Part shown: piece by piece, positions 35,639 to 44,839 of the stretch
Layout: each line of letters opens with the position of its first letter
Position numbering within the stretch: the first letter of the stretch is position 1
Source of the DNA: Plut-88900 sp965116945
GTDB lineage: Bacteria > Chloroflexota > Dehalococcoidia > Plut-88900
Direction of reading: 5' to 3'
Assembly (NCBI GenBank): GCA_965116945.1
Contig: OZ220734.1
Location: 1,612,001 to 1,676,000, forward strand
Length of the DNA: 64,000 nucleotides
Made by a program: the position numbers and the translations under genes
Notes under the pieces: model-generated
The model's database searches: none
Told to the model about the DNA's origin: nothing
The model's input: only the letters and a program-made list of their open reading frames with translations

Positions 35639-36883
35639 GTGTGTGCAAAACCGCTACATGAAAAGGACGTGGTCGGGACGCAGGTGGTGGACTTTGAGAA
35701 AAGGGTGGATGTTCGGAGGCTGCGTCTGGACCGGATTGGTCGGATACAAGCGGAACTGGCCAAAGCAAATCTGGGCGGGTTGCTCCTGTTCGATCCGATA
35801 AACGTTCGATACGCTACCGGCACCCGTAATTTCGAGACATTTTTCCTGCATCTGAAGGGTCGGCATGCGTTGGTGCCTCGGGAGGGGAAGCCGGTCCTGT
35901 TCATGCCCTCGATCACGGAAACGCCGGTACTTGGGGATGACGTAATTGGCCGACCGGCATTCAACATCGCGTCCTGGAGGACGGCCGAGTTCATGACCGA
36001 GGCTACGGGCAGGTGGGCGGCTGAGATGCAGGACCTACTTTCGGAGCTGAACATCGCAACTGAGCCAATAGGCGTCGATCGGGCAGATGTCGCAACCATT
36101 CATGCATTGGAAAAGCGTGGCGTGACGCTGGAGGACGGGCAGATTCCCCTGGACCTGGCCCGGTCTATCAAGACACAGGATGAACTTGTCCTGATCAAGC
36201 AGGCTTGTGCGATCGGGGACGTAGCCCTGGCGAATGTTCAGGCCGCCATCGAGCCGGGTATTACTGAGAATGATCTGTATGCGGTGCTCGCGTCGACCAA
36301 CCTGAAGTTCGGAGGAGAAAGGACGGACTCCAAGCTGCTGTGTGCCGGCGGCAACACGAATCCGTGGCTCAAGAGAGAGGCGTCGGACCGGCTGGTGCTG
36401 CCGGGGAACCTGGTGACGATCGATACGGACATGGCGGGGCCCCTGGGCTATTTCGCCGACATATCCCGTACATATCTCTGCGGAGACGGGACACCCAACG
36501 AGGAGCAGGACGATGCTTACAAGCGAGCTTACGAATTCCTACAGGAGTGTCTACCGCTGTACCGAGCCGGGACCAGTTTCCAGGAGATAGCGGAAAAGTC
36601 TCCGGAGGTCCCAGACGAATACAAGGAAAACAGGTATACGATTCTTGCACACGGGGACGGGATGTCTGACGAATATCCGGCGATATTTTTCCCGGACAGG
36701 AGCGACACGGGGCTGGGGAACTATCCGGGTCAGCTGGAAGAGAACATGGTGATTTCGGTCGAGTCCAGCTGGGGTCGGGTGTCAGGGCTGGAGCAGGTGA
36801 AGCTGGAAGAACAGATCATAATCACCAAGAACGGTCCCGAGGTTATCTCGCAGGCTCCGTTCGACTGGAGGTTCCTGAGCTAG
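35639..36883 (+). CDS. M24-family metalloprotein, DddP (DMSP lyase)-like
   Basis: A 414-residue pita-bread-fold protein. Metal ligands are all present: D262 and D264 (IDTDMAG), D274 (FADISRT), H338 (LAHGDGM), E375 (SVESSWG) and E390 (VKLEEQI). Segments FDPINVRYATG, KLLCAGGNTNPW and HGDGMSDEYP closely parallel DddP, the M24-type DMSP lyase of marine Roseobacter, including the Asp (D344) that corresponds to the DddP catalytic base. Ordinary M24 prolidases lack this wording. A dimethylsulfide-releasing lyase is therefore possible; a peptidase or other C-S/C-N lyase of the same fold is the alternative. The start is GTG 35639. It overlaps the convergent MFS gene by four bases. Confidence 0.75.
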   Translation: MCAKPLHEKDVVGTQVVDFEKRVDVRRLRLDRIGRIQAELAKANLGGLLLFDPINVRYATGTRNFETFFLHLKGRHALVPREGKPVLFMPSITETPVLGDDVIGRPAFNIASWRTAEFMTEATGRWAAEMQDLLSELNIATEPIGVDRADVATIHALEKRGVTLEDGQIPLDLARSIKTQDELVLIKQACAIGDVALANVQAAIEPGITENDLYAVLASTNLKFGGERTDSKLLCAGGNTNPWLKREASDRLVLPGNLVTIDTDMAGPLGYFADISRTYLCGDGTPNEEQDDAYKRAYEFLQECLPLYRAGTSFQEIAEKSPEVPDEYKENRYTILAHGDGMSDEYPAIFFPDRSDTGLGNYPGQLEENMVISVESSWGRVSGLEQVKLEEQIIITKNGPEVISQAPFDWRFLS

Positions 36884-38124
36884 GGCTCGGCCGACCTGGC
36901 AGTGGAGAAGTTGGCGAAGGGGTCCCAGCGCCGGATGACGAGAAGCAGGGAAGCGGGGACGAGGACAAGGGGTGCGAAACAGATGACCAAGATGGCCGTC
37001 CGGAGGTCGCCGGTGGCTTCTTCCACGAAGCCGACAATCACGGGGCCCAGCGCACCGCCGCCCCATATGCAGGTCTCGATGAATGCGAGGCCGATGCCCG
37101 CTTCCCGGGGCTTGACCTTCGGGAGTAGGAAAACCATGGTCATCAGGACGGGGAAATAGGCACGGGACAAGCCCTCCGCTATTCCGAGGAGGAGGACGAG
37201 TGGGGTGGAGGTGGCGTACAGCAGGGCAATATAGGAAGCGGAAACCGCAACGCCGCCAACTGCAAGGATGAGGGTCTGCCTGCCAACGAGTCGCGGGACG
37301 GCGTTGACCAGGAAGCCGATGGGCGCAGTGGCGAAGGCCTGCAAGGCAAGCGTGAAGGCGACAATCTTGGGGTCGATGTGCAGTTGTTCATCGGCGAGTC
37401 GGGGCCAGAAGGTCTGAAAGCCGGTGTTGGCGGTCATTCCGCCGAACATTCCTATGCCGACTATCCAGAGCTCGGGATACCTGCGGAAGACTGTCAAAGG
37501 ACTCTCCTGCTGGGTTTCCATCCTTTGCCGGTATTCACCGGTGGGCCTTTCCCTTCCGAACAAGAGCCAGATGACAGCGAGGCCAAGGCTGAAGAACCCC
37601 CAGAAGTAGTAGACGCCCTGCCAGTTTCCAATCCAATCCAGGATAAAAGGGGTAACCAGAAAGCCGACACCCATGACGACGTCTACGCCGGAAACCCACG
37701 CGCCATTGGTAAGGGCGATGCGGCGCTGCGTGGACCACTGCTGAAGCATCATGGCCCGGGGGGCCATGGTGGCTGCGAATCCCAGGCCCACTCCGACCCT
37801 TCCGATTATCAGGGCGGCGAGGATGGGGGACCAACCCTGAAGAAACCCGAATCCGGCTACCGCCAGGGACATGACGGCAATTATTCGCCAGGGTCGGTAC
37901 CTGGACAGCAGGGTATTCAGGGGGATGGCGAGGACAAGGTTGGCAAGCAGGACGGAGGAGCCTAGCCAGCCCTGCTCGGTCGGGGAGAGGTCCAGGTCAT
38001 CTACGATGTCGGGCAGAAGAAGGCCGATGACATAGATGAGGACCAAGTGTGCCCCGGTTAGGGCGGTGACGGAACTGATGATTACCCACCGGTAGGGACC
38101 TATGTATTCGGATTGGGATGTCAT
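36880..38124 (-). CDS. MFS transporter
   Basis: A 414-residue permease, MTSQSEYIGPYRWVIISSVTA..., with about 12 hydrophobic segments and the DIVDDLDLSPTEQGWLGSS motif after helix one. Its ATG overlaps the stop of the upstream MFS gene (38121-38124), so the two are translationally coupled. Substrate unknown; the shared operon with a molybdenum hydroxylase suggests uptake of that enzyme's substrate or export of its product. Confidence 0.85.
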   Translation of the reverse strand: MTSQSEYIGPYRWVIISSVTALTGAHLVLIYVIGLLLPDIVDDLDLSPTEQGWLGSSVLLANLVLAIPLNTLLSRYRPWRIIAVMSLAVAGFGFLQGWSPILAALIIGRVGVGLGFAATMAPRAMMLQQWSTQRRIALTNGAWVSGVDVVMGVGFLVTPFILDWIGNWQGVYYFWGFFSLGLAVIWLLFGRERPTGEYRQRMETQQESPLTVFRRYPELWIVGIGMFGGMTANTGFQTFWPRLADEQLHIDPKIVAFTLALQAFATAPIGFLVNAVPRLVGRQTLILAVGGVAVSASYIALLYATSTPLVLLLGIAEGLSRAYFPVLMTMVFLLPKVKPREAGIGLAFIETCIWGGGALGPVIVGFVEEATGDLRTAILVICFAPLVLVPASLLLVIRRWDPFANFSTARSAEP

Positions 38125-39407
38125 TTGCTTCTGGCTGTGGCGAGCTTAGCATCGACCTGCTGGGGCGGGTCGAGTGGCTTCCTGGGGGAGGGGGGGCGGC
38201 GGAGCAGATGCCATAGCCCGACGACGGAGAGGCCGAGGGGCGCCAGGCAGAGAACAAAGAGGCCGAGCCTGAGGTTTTCGTCCTCTCCGGCAATGAATCC
38301 CGTGAGGACCGGTCCAATGGCCGCCCCCGCCCACATGATGGTGTAGAAGACTGCCACGACTATGGCCAGGTCTCTGGGCTGTATCCCTCGCAGTGTGTAG
38401 AAGGAGGCCATCATAATGGCGAAGAAGCCGAAGGATAAGCCGTTTCCCAGGCCGAGCAGGAACAACATAGGCAGCGAGCCCGTGAAAAGCATGCCGATAT
38501 AAGTGACAGCGACGAATATTCCCCCTCCGATCATCGTGATGCCCGGGTAGCGGACCAGAAAGGGAATAGCGGACAGGCCAAGGGATGACGGAAAACCGGC
38601 AACGGAGATTACGGCAAGAATCAGTCCGGCAGTCGCTTTTTCGATGCCGTGGGTCTCGGTGATGAAGGTGGGCCACCAGGTGTCGAAGGCGAGCCTGCCG
38701 GCGATGGTTGTGCCAAATCCAAGCCCCAACATCCAGGGCTCCTTGTACTTGAAGATAGCTTTGAGCGGGGTCTGGTTTTCGGGAGGAGGCTCGGGGCTGG
38801 GTTCGAGCTGCATGGACTTTCGATCAACGCCGATGATAGTCCAGACAAGAGTGCCCACGGCGCACAGGATTGCCCAAACCAGGAGGGTGTCGCGCCAGTC
38901 TCCGGTCCAGTCGTTAATCCGAGGAATGAGGACAAAGCCCAAGCCTTCGAAAAAGGCCATGATGCCGAAGAGTACACCGTTGGCCAACCCTACATTCTTC
39001 TTGGGGATCCACATGAGGATCAGGAGGGTCCTGGGAGGCTGGGTTGAGAGATAAAAGACGCCCAGCCCGACTCTGGCGATAATGAGGATGGCAAAAGTCG
39101 GGGAGAAGGCATGCAGGAAGACCATAGCCAGCGTGCCGAAAAACGCGATTGTTGAAACGCGCCAGGGACGGAATTTGGACAACAGCCAGTTAATGGGGAT
39201 TTCCAGGAATAGGTTGGCGATGAGGAGGGACGAGGCCAGCCAACCTGCTCCCCGAACATCGATGCCAAGCTCTTCCCGGATGTCGGGAAGCAGGAGGCCG
39301 AGGGTCATGAACACTACCACTACAAAGGCGTAGTTGATGGTGAAGGCAACCAGGACAGTCCAGCCGTAGGCCCGCTTTTCCCGGATCGCCAGGATGGTGT
39401 TCAACAC
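38121..39407 (-). CDS. MFS transporter
   Basis: A 428-residue permease with about 12 hydrophobic segments and the LLLPDIREELGIDVRGAGWLASS pattern shared with the next gene, indicating tandem duplication. It begins 19 bases after the stop of the molybdenum hydroxylase gene and overlaps the downstream MFS gene by four bases, completing a three-gene operon. Confidence 0.85.
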   Translation of the reverse strand: MLNTILAIREKRAYGWTVLVAFTINYAFVVVVFMTLGLLLPDIREELGIDVRGAGWLASSLLIANLFLEIPINWLLSKFRPWRVSTIAFFGTLAMVFLHAFSPTFAILIIARVGLGVFYLSTQPPRTLLILMWIPKKNVGLANGVLFGIMAFFEGLGFVLIPRINDWTGDWRDTLLVWAILCAVGTLVWTIIGVDRKSMQLEPSPEPPPENQTPLKAIFKYKEPWMLGLGFGTTIAGRLAFDTWWPTFITETHGIEKATAGLILAVISVAGFPSSLGLSAIPFLVRYPGITMIGGGIFVAVTYIGMLFTGSLPMLFLLGLGNGLSFGFFAIMMASFYTLRGIQPRDLAIVVAVFYTIMWAGAAIGPVLTGFIAGEDENLRLGLFVLCLAPLGLSVVGLWHLLRRPPSPRKPLDPPQQVDAKLATARSK

Positions 39408-39426
39408 TTTGCCTAATGGCTCGGAA

Positions 39427-42252
39427 CTATTTTCGGGCCAGGGCTTGCAGGACTCGTTGGGGGGTGGCGGGGAGGTCGAAGACCCGGGCGCCGGTGGCGT
39501 CGGCGATGGCGTTGATAATGGATCCTACGATTGGAACGTCGCTCATCTCTCCGCCGCCCTTGGCCCCGAAGGGCCCCTGGGAGTAGCTTCCTTCGACGGT
39601 AATCACGTCAATTTCGACGGGCGCCTCCTTGATGGAGGTGAGGCCGTAGTCCTTGATGGTGCGGGTCTCGCCGGGGATGTACTGCTCACTTAACGCCAGT
39701 CCGAGCCCGTAGACGACACCACCCTGGCATTGGCCTTCGAAGCTAAGGGGGTGGATTATCTTTCCGGAGTCGGCGACGTAGGTGACCTTGTGGACTTTCA
39801 CTTGCCCGGTCTCGGTGTTAACGTCAAGCTCGGTCAGGCACGTAGCGTAGGCGAAAACATCGCAGTTGGAACCCTGGCCGGTAACCGGGTCAAAGGCCTG
39901 CTGTTTGGATTTCTCACTGTAGGTCTTGGCGAACTTGTAGGCGAAGGAGCCTTCGTATTTTGAGGGGAGGTCGTTTTCCTGCAGGTGTCGGGCCAGTTGG
40001 GGGAAGGTGAGGACTTCGGCCGGGGCCCGAGAGGAGGAGACTTTTCCACCGGAGCATTCCATGTTCTCGGGGGTGTCTTCCAGGATGTCTGAAGCAACCT
40101 CTATAAGGGCTTTCTTGAGGGCCTTTGTGGCCTGGTGTAGTGCACCCCCGACCATCGTGATAGTGCCCTGGGACGCGGTTATGTGATGGTAAGGCGCGGC
40201 GATGGTATCGCCCATCACTACCTCTATGGCTTCGAGGGGGAGGCCAAGTTCTCCAGCTGCAATTTGTGCCATCGCAGTCTTGCTCCCTTGTCCTTTCTCG
40301 ACGGCGCCGAGGTACACCTTCACTTTGCCTGACTCCAGCAACTCCGCTGCGGCGAAATATTTTCCTCCGACTCCCACTGCTCTCCAGCCGGTGCCGATGC
40401 CTATGCCGCGTTTCCAGGGGGCGGGGGGTGGGTTGGATTCTGCGCGGGCGCGGGCTTCGGCGTAGGGCTTCTTTGACTGCTCGAGAGTGGCCTTCACCTC
40501 TACACTCTCTTCCAGGAGCATTCCGGTGTGGAGTGTATGGCCGGCTTGGAGGGCGTTCTTAATTCTGAAGTCGAGCTTGTCCATACCTAGTTTCTCGGCG
40601 AGGAGGTCCATCTGGGTCTCATGGACGAGGGCGGCGTTAATGCTCGTGATGCCCCGGATTGGGATGGCGCGGGCGCTGTTGGTGCAGGCCTCCATGACCT
40701 CTATGGTGACGTCTCGGACGTGATATGGGCCGGTGAGGAAGTAAGAATTGCGGCCGACGCAGTCATTAATTTCCTGACCGGGTTCGTGACTCCAGTTTCC
40801 ACCGTCTACCAGGACCTGGGTATCTATAGCTACGAGTTTTCCATCCTTCGTGGCGCCGGTGGTGCAGTCGACTTCGAAGCCGAACCATTTGGAAGAGCCG
40901 AGAAGCGACTCCTCTCGTGTGAATACGATTCTCACCGGCCTCCGAGTCTTGTACACGAGGAGGCTCAATACGCCAGCTGTGACGTAGTCCTCTCGACCGC
41001 CGAAGTTTCCGCCCATGGTCGGGCAAAAGATGCGGATACGGTCTTCGTCGAGGTCCAGGAGACTGGATATGAAGGCATGGCCTTCGAAGGGTTCGTGGGA
41101 AGGTACGTTGAGGAAGATGCGGCCATCTTCGTCTATGTAGCCGAGGCCGGCCTCGGGCTCCATGTAGAAGTGCTCCCATCTCGGGCTGGAGTACGTGTTT
41201 CGGACGACGACATCGGCCTTTTCCATGGCCGCCCTAGCGTCTCCGGAAATGACTCTCCGGGAGAAAACGGTGTTGGGTTCCGGGGGATTGATAAGTGGAG
41301 CATCCGGATCATCTGCATTGCGGAAGTCGAGAATTGGGGGGAGTTCTTCGTATTCGACTACTATCTTTGACAGAGCCTCCTCTGCGGCTTCTTCGGAGTC
41401 TGCGGCTACGGCGGCGAGGGCCTCTCCCATGAACCTGATCTTATCCTCGGGGAAGAGGAAGCGCTGGGGCTTGGCGTTGATCATGACGGGAGAGCCCGGG
41501 ATCTCTTTATTGGTTACGACGGCCTCGACTCCAGGTACGGCCTCGGCCGCGCTGGTATCAATGGAGATGATATTGGCGTGGTGGACTTTGCTGCGAAGAA
41601 CCTTGGCGTGGAGGACGCCGGCCATCTTGAGGTCTGCGGCATAGCGGGCGACACCGGTGACCTTGTCCCTATCATCGAGTCGGGTGATGCTGGCTCCGAC
41701 GGTTGACCCGCAGTCGGTCGCCTCCTTTGTGGTCAGCGTGCCATTTCGAATCGCTTCTGCAGCCCCCAGGACGGCCTCGACTACTTTGATATAGCCCGTG
41801 CACCGACAGATGTTGCGGGACAGGCGTTTGACCACGTCCTCTCGGGTGGGGTTGGGATTCTTGGCAAGGAGGGCCGAGGCCTCCATGATTATGCCGGGTA
41901 TACAGTACCCACACTGGGAAGCTCCCAAGTCTATGAAGGCCTGCTGGAGGGGGTGGAGGTCCGAGGCCTCGGGCGCAGGAATGTCGCTGGACTCCCAGTG
42001 CCAGTCTGCGAGACCTTCGATGGTGACGATTGGCTTCTTCTGTGCCCGGCTGGCAGGGAGGAGGCAGGACATGACGCCCTTGCCACCGAACATGACGATG
42101 CAGCTGCCGCACTCTCCAACGTCGCAGGCCTGCTTTGCACCGATCAGGTCCAGCTCGTTTCTCAGGACTTCGAGGAGGGTGCTGTTGGGCGAAGCGTCAA
42201 CGGTGTGAGTCGAACCATTGACGTTGAGGGAGATGGGGGAGGTGGTAGTCAT
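39427..42252 (-). CDS. Xanthine dehydrogenase-family molybdenum hydroxylase, single-chain MOP/aldehyde oxidoreductase type
   Basis: A 941-residue fusion of a [2Fe-2S] subunit and a molybdopterin subunit. Plant-type cluster cysteines are C43, C48, C51, C63; the helical-domain cluster uses C114, C117, C149, C151. The molybdopterin half starts near residue 185 (SITRLDDRDKVTGVARYAADL) and contains the FCPTMGGNFGGRED region, GAVEKGQGSKT, and a GAKGGGE motif whose Glu is the expected catalytic base. No FAD domain is present, the arrangement of Desulfovibrio-type aldehyde oxidoreductase. It would hydroxylate an aldehyde or N-heterocycle. It heads an operon with two MFS genes and diverges from the diiron-fold pair. 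Confidence 0.92.
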   Translation of the reverse strand: MTTTSPISLNVNGSTHTVDASPNSTLLEVLRNELDLIGAKQACDVGECGSCIVMFGGKGVMSCLLPASRAQKKPIVTIEGLADWHWESSDIPAPEASDLHPLQQAFIDLGASQCGYCIPGIIMEASALLAKNPNPTREDVVKRLSRNICRCTGYIKVVEAVLGAAEAIRNGTLTTKEATDCGSTVGASITRLDDRDKVTGVARYAADLKMAGVLHAKVLRSKVHHANIISIDTSAAEAVPGVEAVVTNKEIPGSPVMINAKPQRFLFPEDKIRFMGEALAAVAADSEEAAEEALSKIVVEYEELPPILDFRNADDPDAPLINPPEPNTVFSRRVISGDARAAMEKADVVVRNTYSSPRWEHFYMEPEAGLGYIDEDGRIFLNVPSHEPFEGHAFISSLLDLDEDRIRIFCPTMGGNFGGREDYVTAGVLSLLVYKTRRPVRIVFTREESLLGSSKWFGFEVDCTTGATKDGKLVAIDTQVLVDGGNWSHEPGQEINDCVGRNSYFLTGPYHVRDVTIEVMEACTNSARAIPIRGITSINAALVHETQMDLLAEKLGMDKLDFRIKNALQAGHTLHTGMLLEESVEVKATLEQSKKPYAEARARAESNPPPAPWKRGIGIGTGWRAVGVGGKYFAAAELLESGKVKVYLGAVEKGQGSKTAMAQIAAGELGLPLEAIEVVMGDTIAAPYHHITASQGTITMVGGALHQATKALKKALIEVASDILEDTPENMECSGGKVSSSRAPAEVLTFPQLARHLQENDLPSKYEGSFAYKFAKTYSEKSKQQAFDPVTGQGSNCDVFAYATCLTELDVNTETGQVKVHKVTYVADSGKIIHPLSFEGQCQGGVVYGLGLALSEQYIPGETRTIKDYGLTSIKEAPVEIDVITVEGSYSQGPFGAKGGGEMSDVPIVGSIINAIADATGARVFDLPATPQRVLQALARK

Positions 42253-42444
42253 GTTGCGGATTCCTCTTTCAGTTCGGCGAGATTGGCGCAGGCAAAGGGC
42301 GCGGGTATGATGCGGCGGATTGTAACATGCGGGAGGCGGGCCTTATCGTGCTTCCTATCAGTTTGACACGAATCCCGACCAGCAAGTATATTCAGCATGG
42401 CTTATTGGTCTTGGATAGGGTAGCCGCTCTCAGGGGGTAAAGAC

Positions 42445-43539
42445 ATGCCGAATACCACTATTTCCGCAGGCCCGGGCGTCACTTACGACGAGCATTACGA
42501 ACCCACATTGGACTGGATGGATTCCAAGGGCCAATGGGGCATGAAAGCTGAACCCGGAAAGCACGGCTTGACCCTGGAGGACATCCAGATGGAGTCCTAC
42601 GGAGAGGCCCCCGAGAGCAGTTCGATAAGGTCGGGGCGACAGCGGGGGTCGGCGGCGCGGGAGTGGAACTACCGGAGCGGAGCCTACTACGTCAACTCCA
42701 AGCAGGACGTCTGGTTGAAGAACGCCGGTGGCTTGTACGAGGAGGCTCTCCAGCGTCAGTGGAGTTCGGCGACGGACATACCCTGGGAAACTCTCAAACC
42801 CCTGCCCGACGACATTGAACGGGCGGCGTGCCAGTTCACGACGTTCCTGAGCGACATTGAGTTCGTTGCTGCGGATATCCCGGGTCGCTGGGTCGCCACT
42901 ATCAGCCCCGACTACCTCGAGACGCGTATGTTCCTGATGACCCAGATGATGGACGAGGCCCGGCACCTGGATGTGTTCCGCAAACGGGCGCTGTCCAACG
43001 GCGGCGGCCTGATGCGCTCTTCCGAGGACACGATGGGCGGCGGAGTTGTAAGCATCGATATGGCAAGGGATTTTTCGGAGATGTCCGCTCGGGTGCACGT
43101 CATAGGCGAGTCGCCCGTGCTGACCATCTTCCGGACCGGTGAGTTGCTGGCCAAGAACGAAGCCGAAAAACGGATATACCGGCTGGCGGCGCAGGACGAG
43201 TCCCGACACGTGGCTTTCGGCATCATGCACATGCGCTACATCGGGCAGACCGAGCCGGAGCGCCGGGAGGAGATCCAGACCTACCTGGACGAGGGAGAAG
43301 AGTACCTGTTCTCGGGATCGGCGGTCGGGTCTGCGGGGACGGACAGGTCGAGCACAGCCTCGATGGCGGTACTCCTGGGAGGAGGCAAGGACAATATCGA
43401 CGAGGGATGGCGGCTGCTGATGGCGATCAATAGGCGGCAGATGCGGGAATGGGTGCAGAGGGTGAAGTCGGCGGGGTTCGAGGAGCGGTTCACGAATGGT
43501 CGGGCGCACCCCGAAGTGCTGAAGCTGCTCCGAAACTGA
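42445..43539 (+). CDS. Diiron ferritin-like oxygenase/oxidase (catalytic member of a pair)
   Basis: A 364-residue four-helix-bundle protein with a full diiron ligand set: E139 (DIEFVA), E171 and H174 in DEARH, E222 (GES) and E252 and H255 in DESRH. This is the E-x-x-H pattern of ribonucleotide reductase R2-like oxidases, aminobenzoate N-oxygenases and bacterial multicomponent monooxygenases. It is followed 80 bases later by a paralog that lacks most ligands, and then by a flavin monooxygenase-like gene. Oxygen-dependent oxidation of an organic substrate is inferred; the substrate is unknown. Confidence 0.8.
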   Translation: MPNTTISAGPGVTYDEHYEPTLDWMDSKGQWGMKAEPGKHGLTLEDIQMESYGEAPESSSIRSGRQRGSAAREWNYRSGAYYVNSKQDVWLKNAGGLYEEALQRQWSSATDIPWETLKPLPDDIERAACQFTTFLSDIEFVAADIPGRWVATISPDYLETRMFLMTQMMDEARHLDVFRKRALSNGGGLMRSSEDTMGGGVVSIDMARDFSEMSARVHVIGESPVLTIFRTGELLAKNEAEKRIYRLAAQDESRHVAFGIMHMRYIGQTEPERREEIQTYLDEGEEYLFSGSAVGSAGTDRSSTASMAVLLGGGKDNIDEGWRLLMAINRRQMREWVQRVKSAGFEERFTNGRAHPEVLKLLRN

Positions 43540-43619
43540 TTGCGTCGGGCGTGAGTGTCCTTGTCGGGCGTCAGGCGCTCTGCGCCTGGAATACAAACTG
43601 GACTACAGGTTAGCTAAAC

Positions 43620-44732
43620 ATGCCCAAATCCGAAGAGAAACTCGAAAGTCAGCAGCAAGCCGGTGTCAAGAAGCACCAGCGCATCCTGCAGGAGATAGTG
43701 GAGGAGGAAGCGCCAGAGACTCCCCAACTATCGCTGGACTGGATGGAGCATAACCTGGAGTGGGGAGTTAAGGTAAAGCCCGGCAAGAAGGGCCTGACTA
43801 TCGGGTCTCTGAACGTAGGAATCTACGGCGAGATCCCGGAATACCATGAAGACCGGACTCGGGCTTTGAGGGGCGCCTATCCCAGCGCGGAGCGCCCATT
43901 CATTGCGAACATTAACCTGCGGCACAAGCGGGAGCTTTGGGCTGACAATGCGGCTGACCTGTACGAGGAGACCATTCAAAAACGGTGGGTCCCGGCCACG
44001 GATATTCCCTGGGACACTATCGAGCCGCTGCCGGACGACGTGGAAAGGGCAATGTGCCAGCTTTGTACAGAGCTGTGCCAGCAGGCCAACGTTGAATACG
44101 AAACGGTCGCGGCGTGGATCCAGCAGATGTCCTACGGCTTCCATGAGGTTAAGGTCTTCCTGGCCTCGGAGGTGTTTGACGCTGCAAGGCACTTCGATGC
44201 GTTCAGGAAGCGGGCGCTTAGCAATGGCGGGGGCCTGGGCCTCGAGAGCCGGGCGGAAGTGGACAGGGTAATACTGCAGAGCAACAATGACTGGACATCG
44301 ACAAGCCTGTTCCTGCACGTGCTCAGGGGGTCGTTCACTCAGACGCTTTACAGATACGGAGAGATGTTTGCACACAATCCCGCAGAGAAGGCGATATTCG
44401 CGCGATGCCTTCAAGACAAGGCTCGGCACCTGACATACAGCCTCGCACACGTCAAGTACTCCCTCGAACAGCAGCCCAGGAAAGAGAGGGTGTTTCACCG
44501 GGTCCTTGATATCGCGGAGACCCAGATGGTGAGAGACCTGAAGGACCCCGTGTTGCCGGAGTCTCTGGGTGTGATCATGGGGCACGGGGTGGAGGGGGTG
44601 CGGACGGGGATGCGGAGGGTCGGGAACCTGCTGGGCGACTTTGTGCGGACGTATTTGGGCAATGCGCGCTATGTCGGGCTTGAACGGTCGGACAAGCTGC
44701 CGGATGGGCTGGCAGTCTACCGGGACATGTAG
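43620..44732 (+). CDS. Diiron-fold paralog with degenerate metal site
   Basis: A 370-residue paralog of the preceding gene, aligned through LDWMEHNLEWGVKVKPGKKGLT, RWVPATDIPWDTIEPLPDDVERA and FRKRALSNGGGL. Ligand positions are altered: E159 and both His (H191, H270) remain, but the first DEARH becomes DAARH (A188), the GES Glu is replaced by Gly (G237) and the second DESRH becomes DKARH (K267). Three of four carboxylates are lost, so it should not bind two irons. This resembles the structural beta subunits of soluble diiron monooxygenases. It is likely co-transcribed with its catalytic neighbour. Confidence 0.8.
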   Translation: MPKSEEKLESQQQAGVKKHQRILQEIVEEEAPETPQLSLDWMEHNLEWGVKVKPGKKGLTIGSLNVGIYGEIPEYHEDRTRALRGAYPSAERPFIANINLRHKRELWADNAADLYEETIQKRWVPATDIPWDTIEPLPDDVERAMCQLCTELCQQANVEYETVAAWIQQMSYGFHEVKVFLASEVFDAARHFDAFRKRALSNGGGLGLESRAEVDRVILQSNNDWTSTSLFLHVLRGSFTQTLYRYGEMFAHNPAEKAIFARCLQDKARHLTYSLAHVKYSLEQQPRKERVFHRVLDIAETQMVRDLKDPVLPESLGVIMGHGVEGVRTGMRRVGNLLGDFVRTYLGNARYVGLERSDKLPDGLAVYRDM

Positions 44733-44839
44733 CTCCGGAGCAGCTGGTCGATCTCAGCAGTTCGAACACTGACTTCCTATAACAATTTTCAATCTCAGCG
44801 CGCCTTTTGGGCTGAACTCAGGAGCAGGATGAAAGCGAT

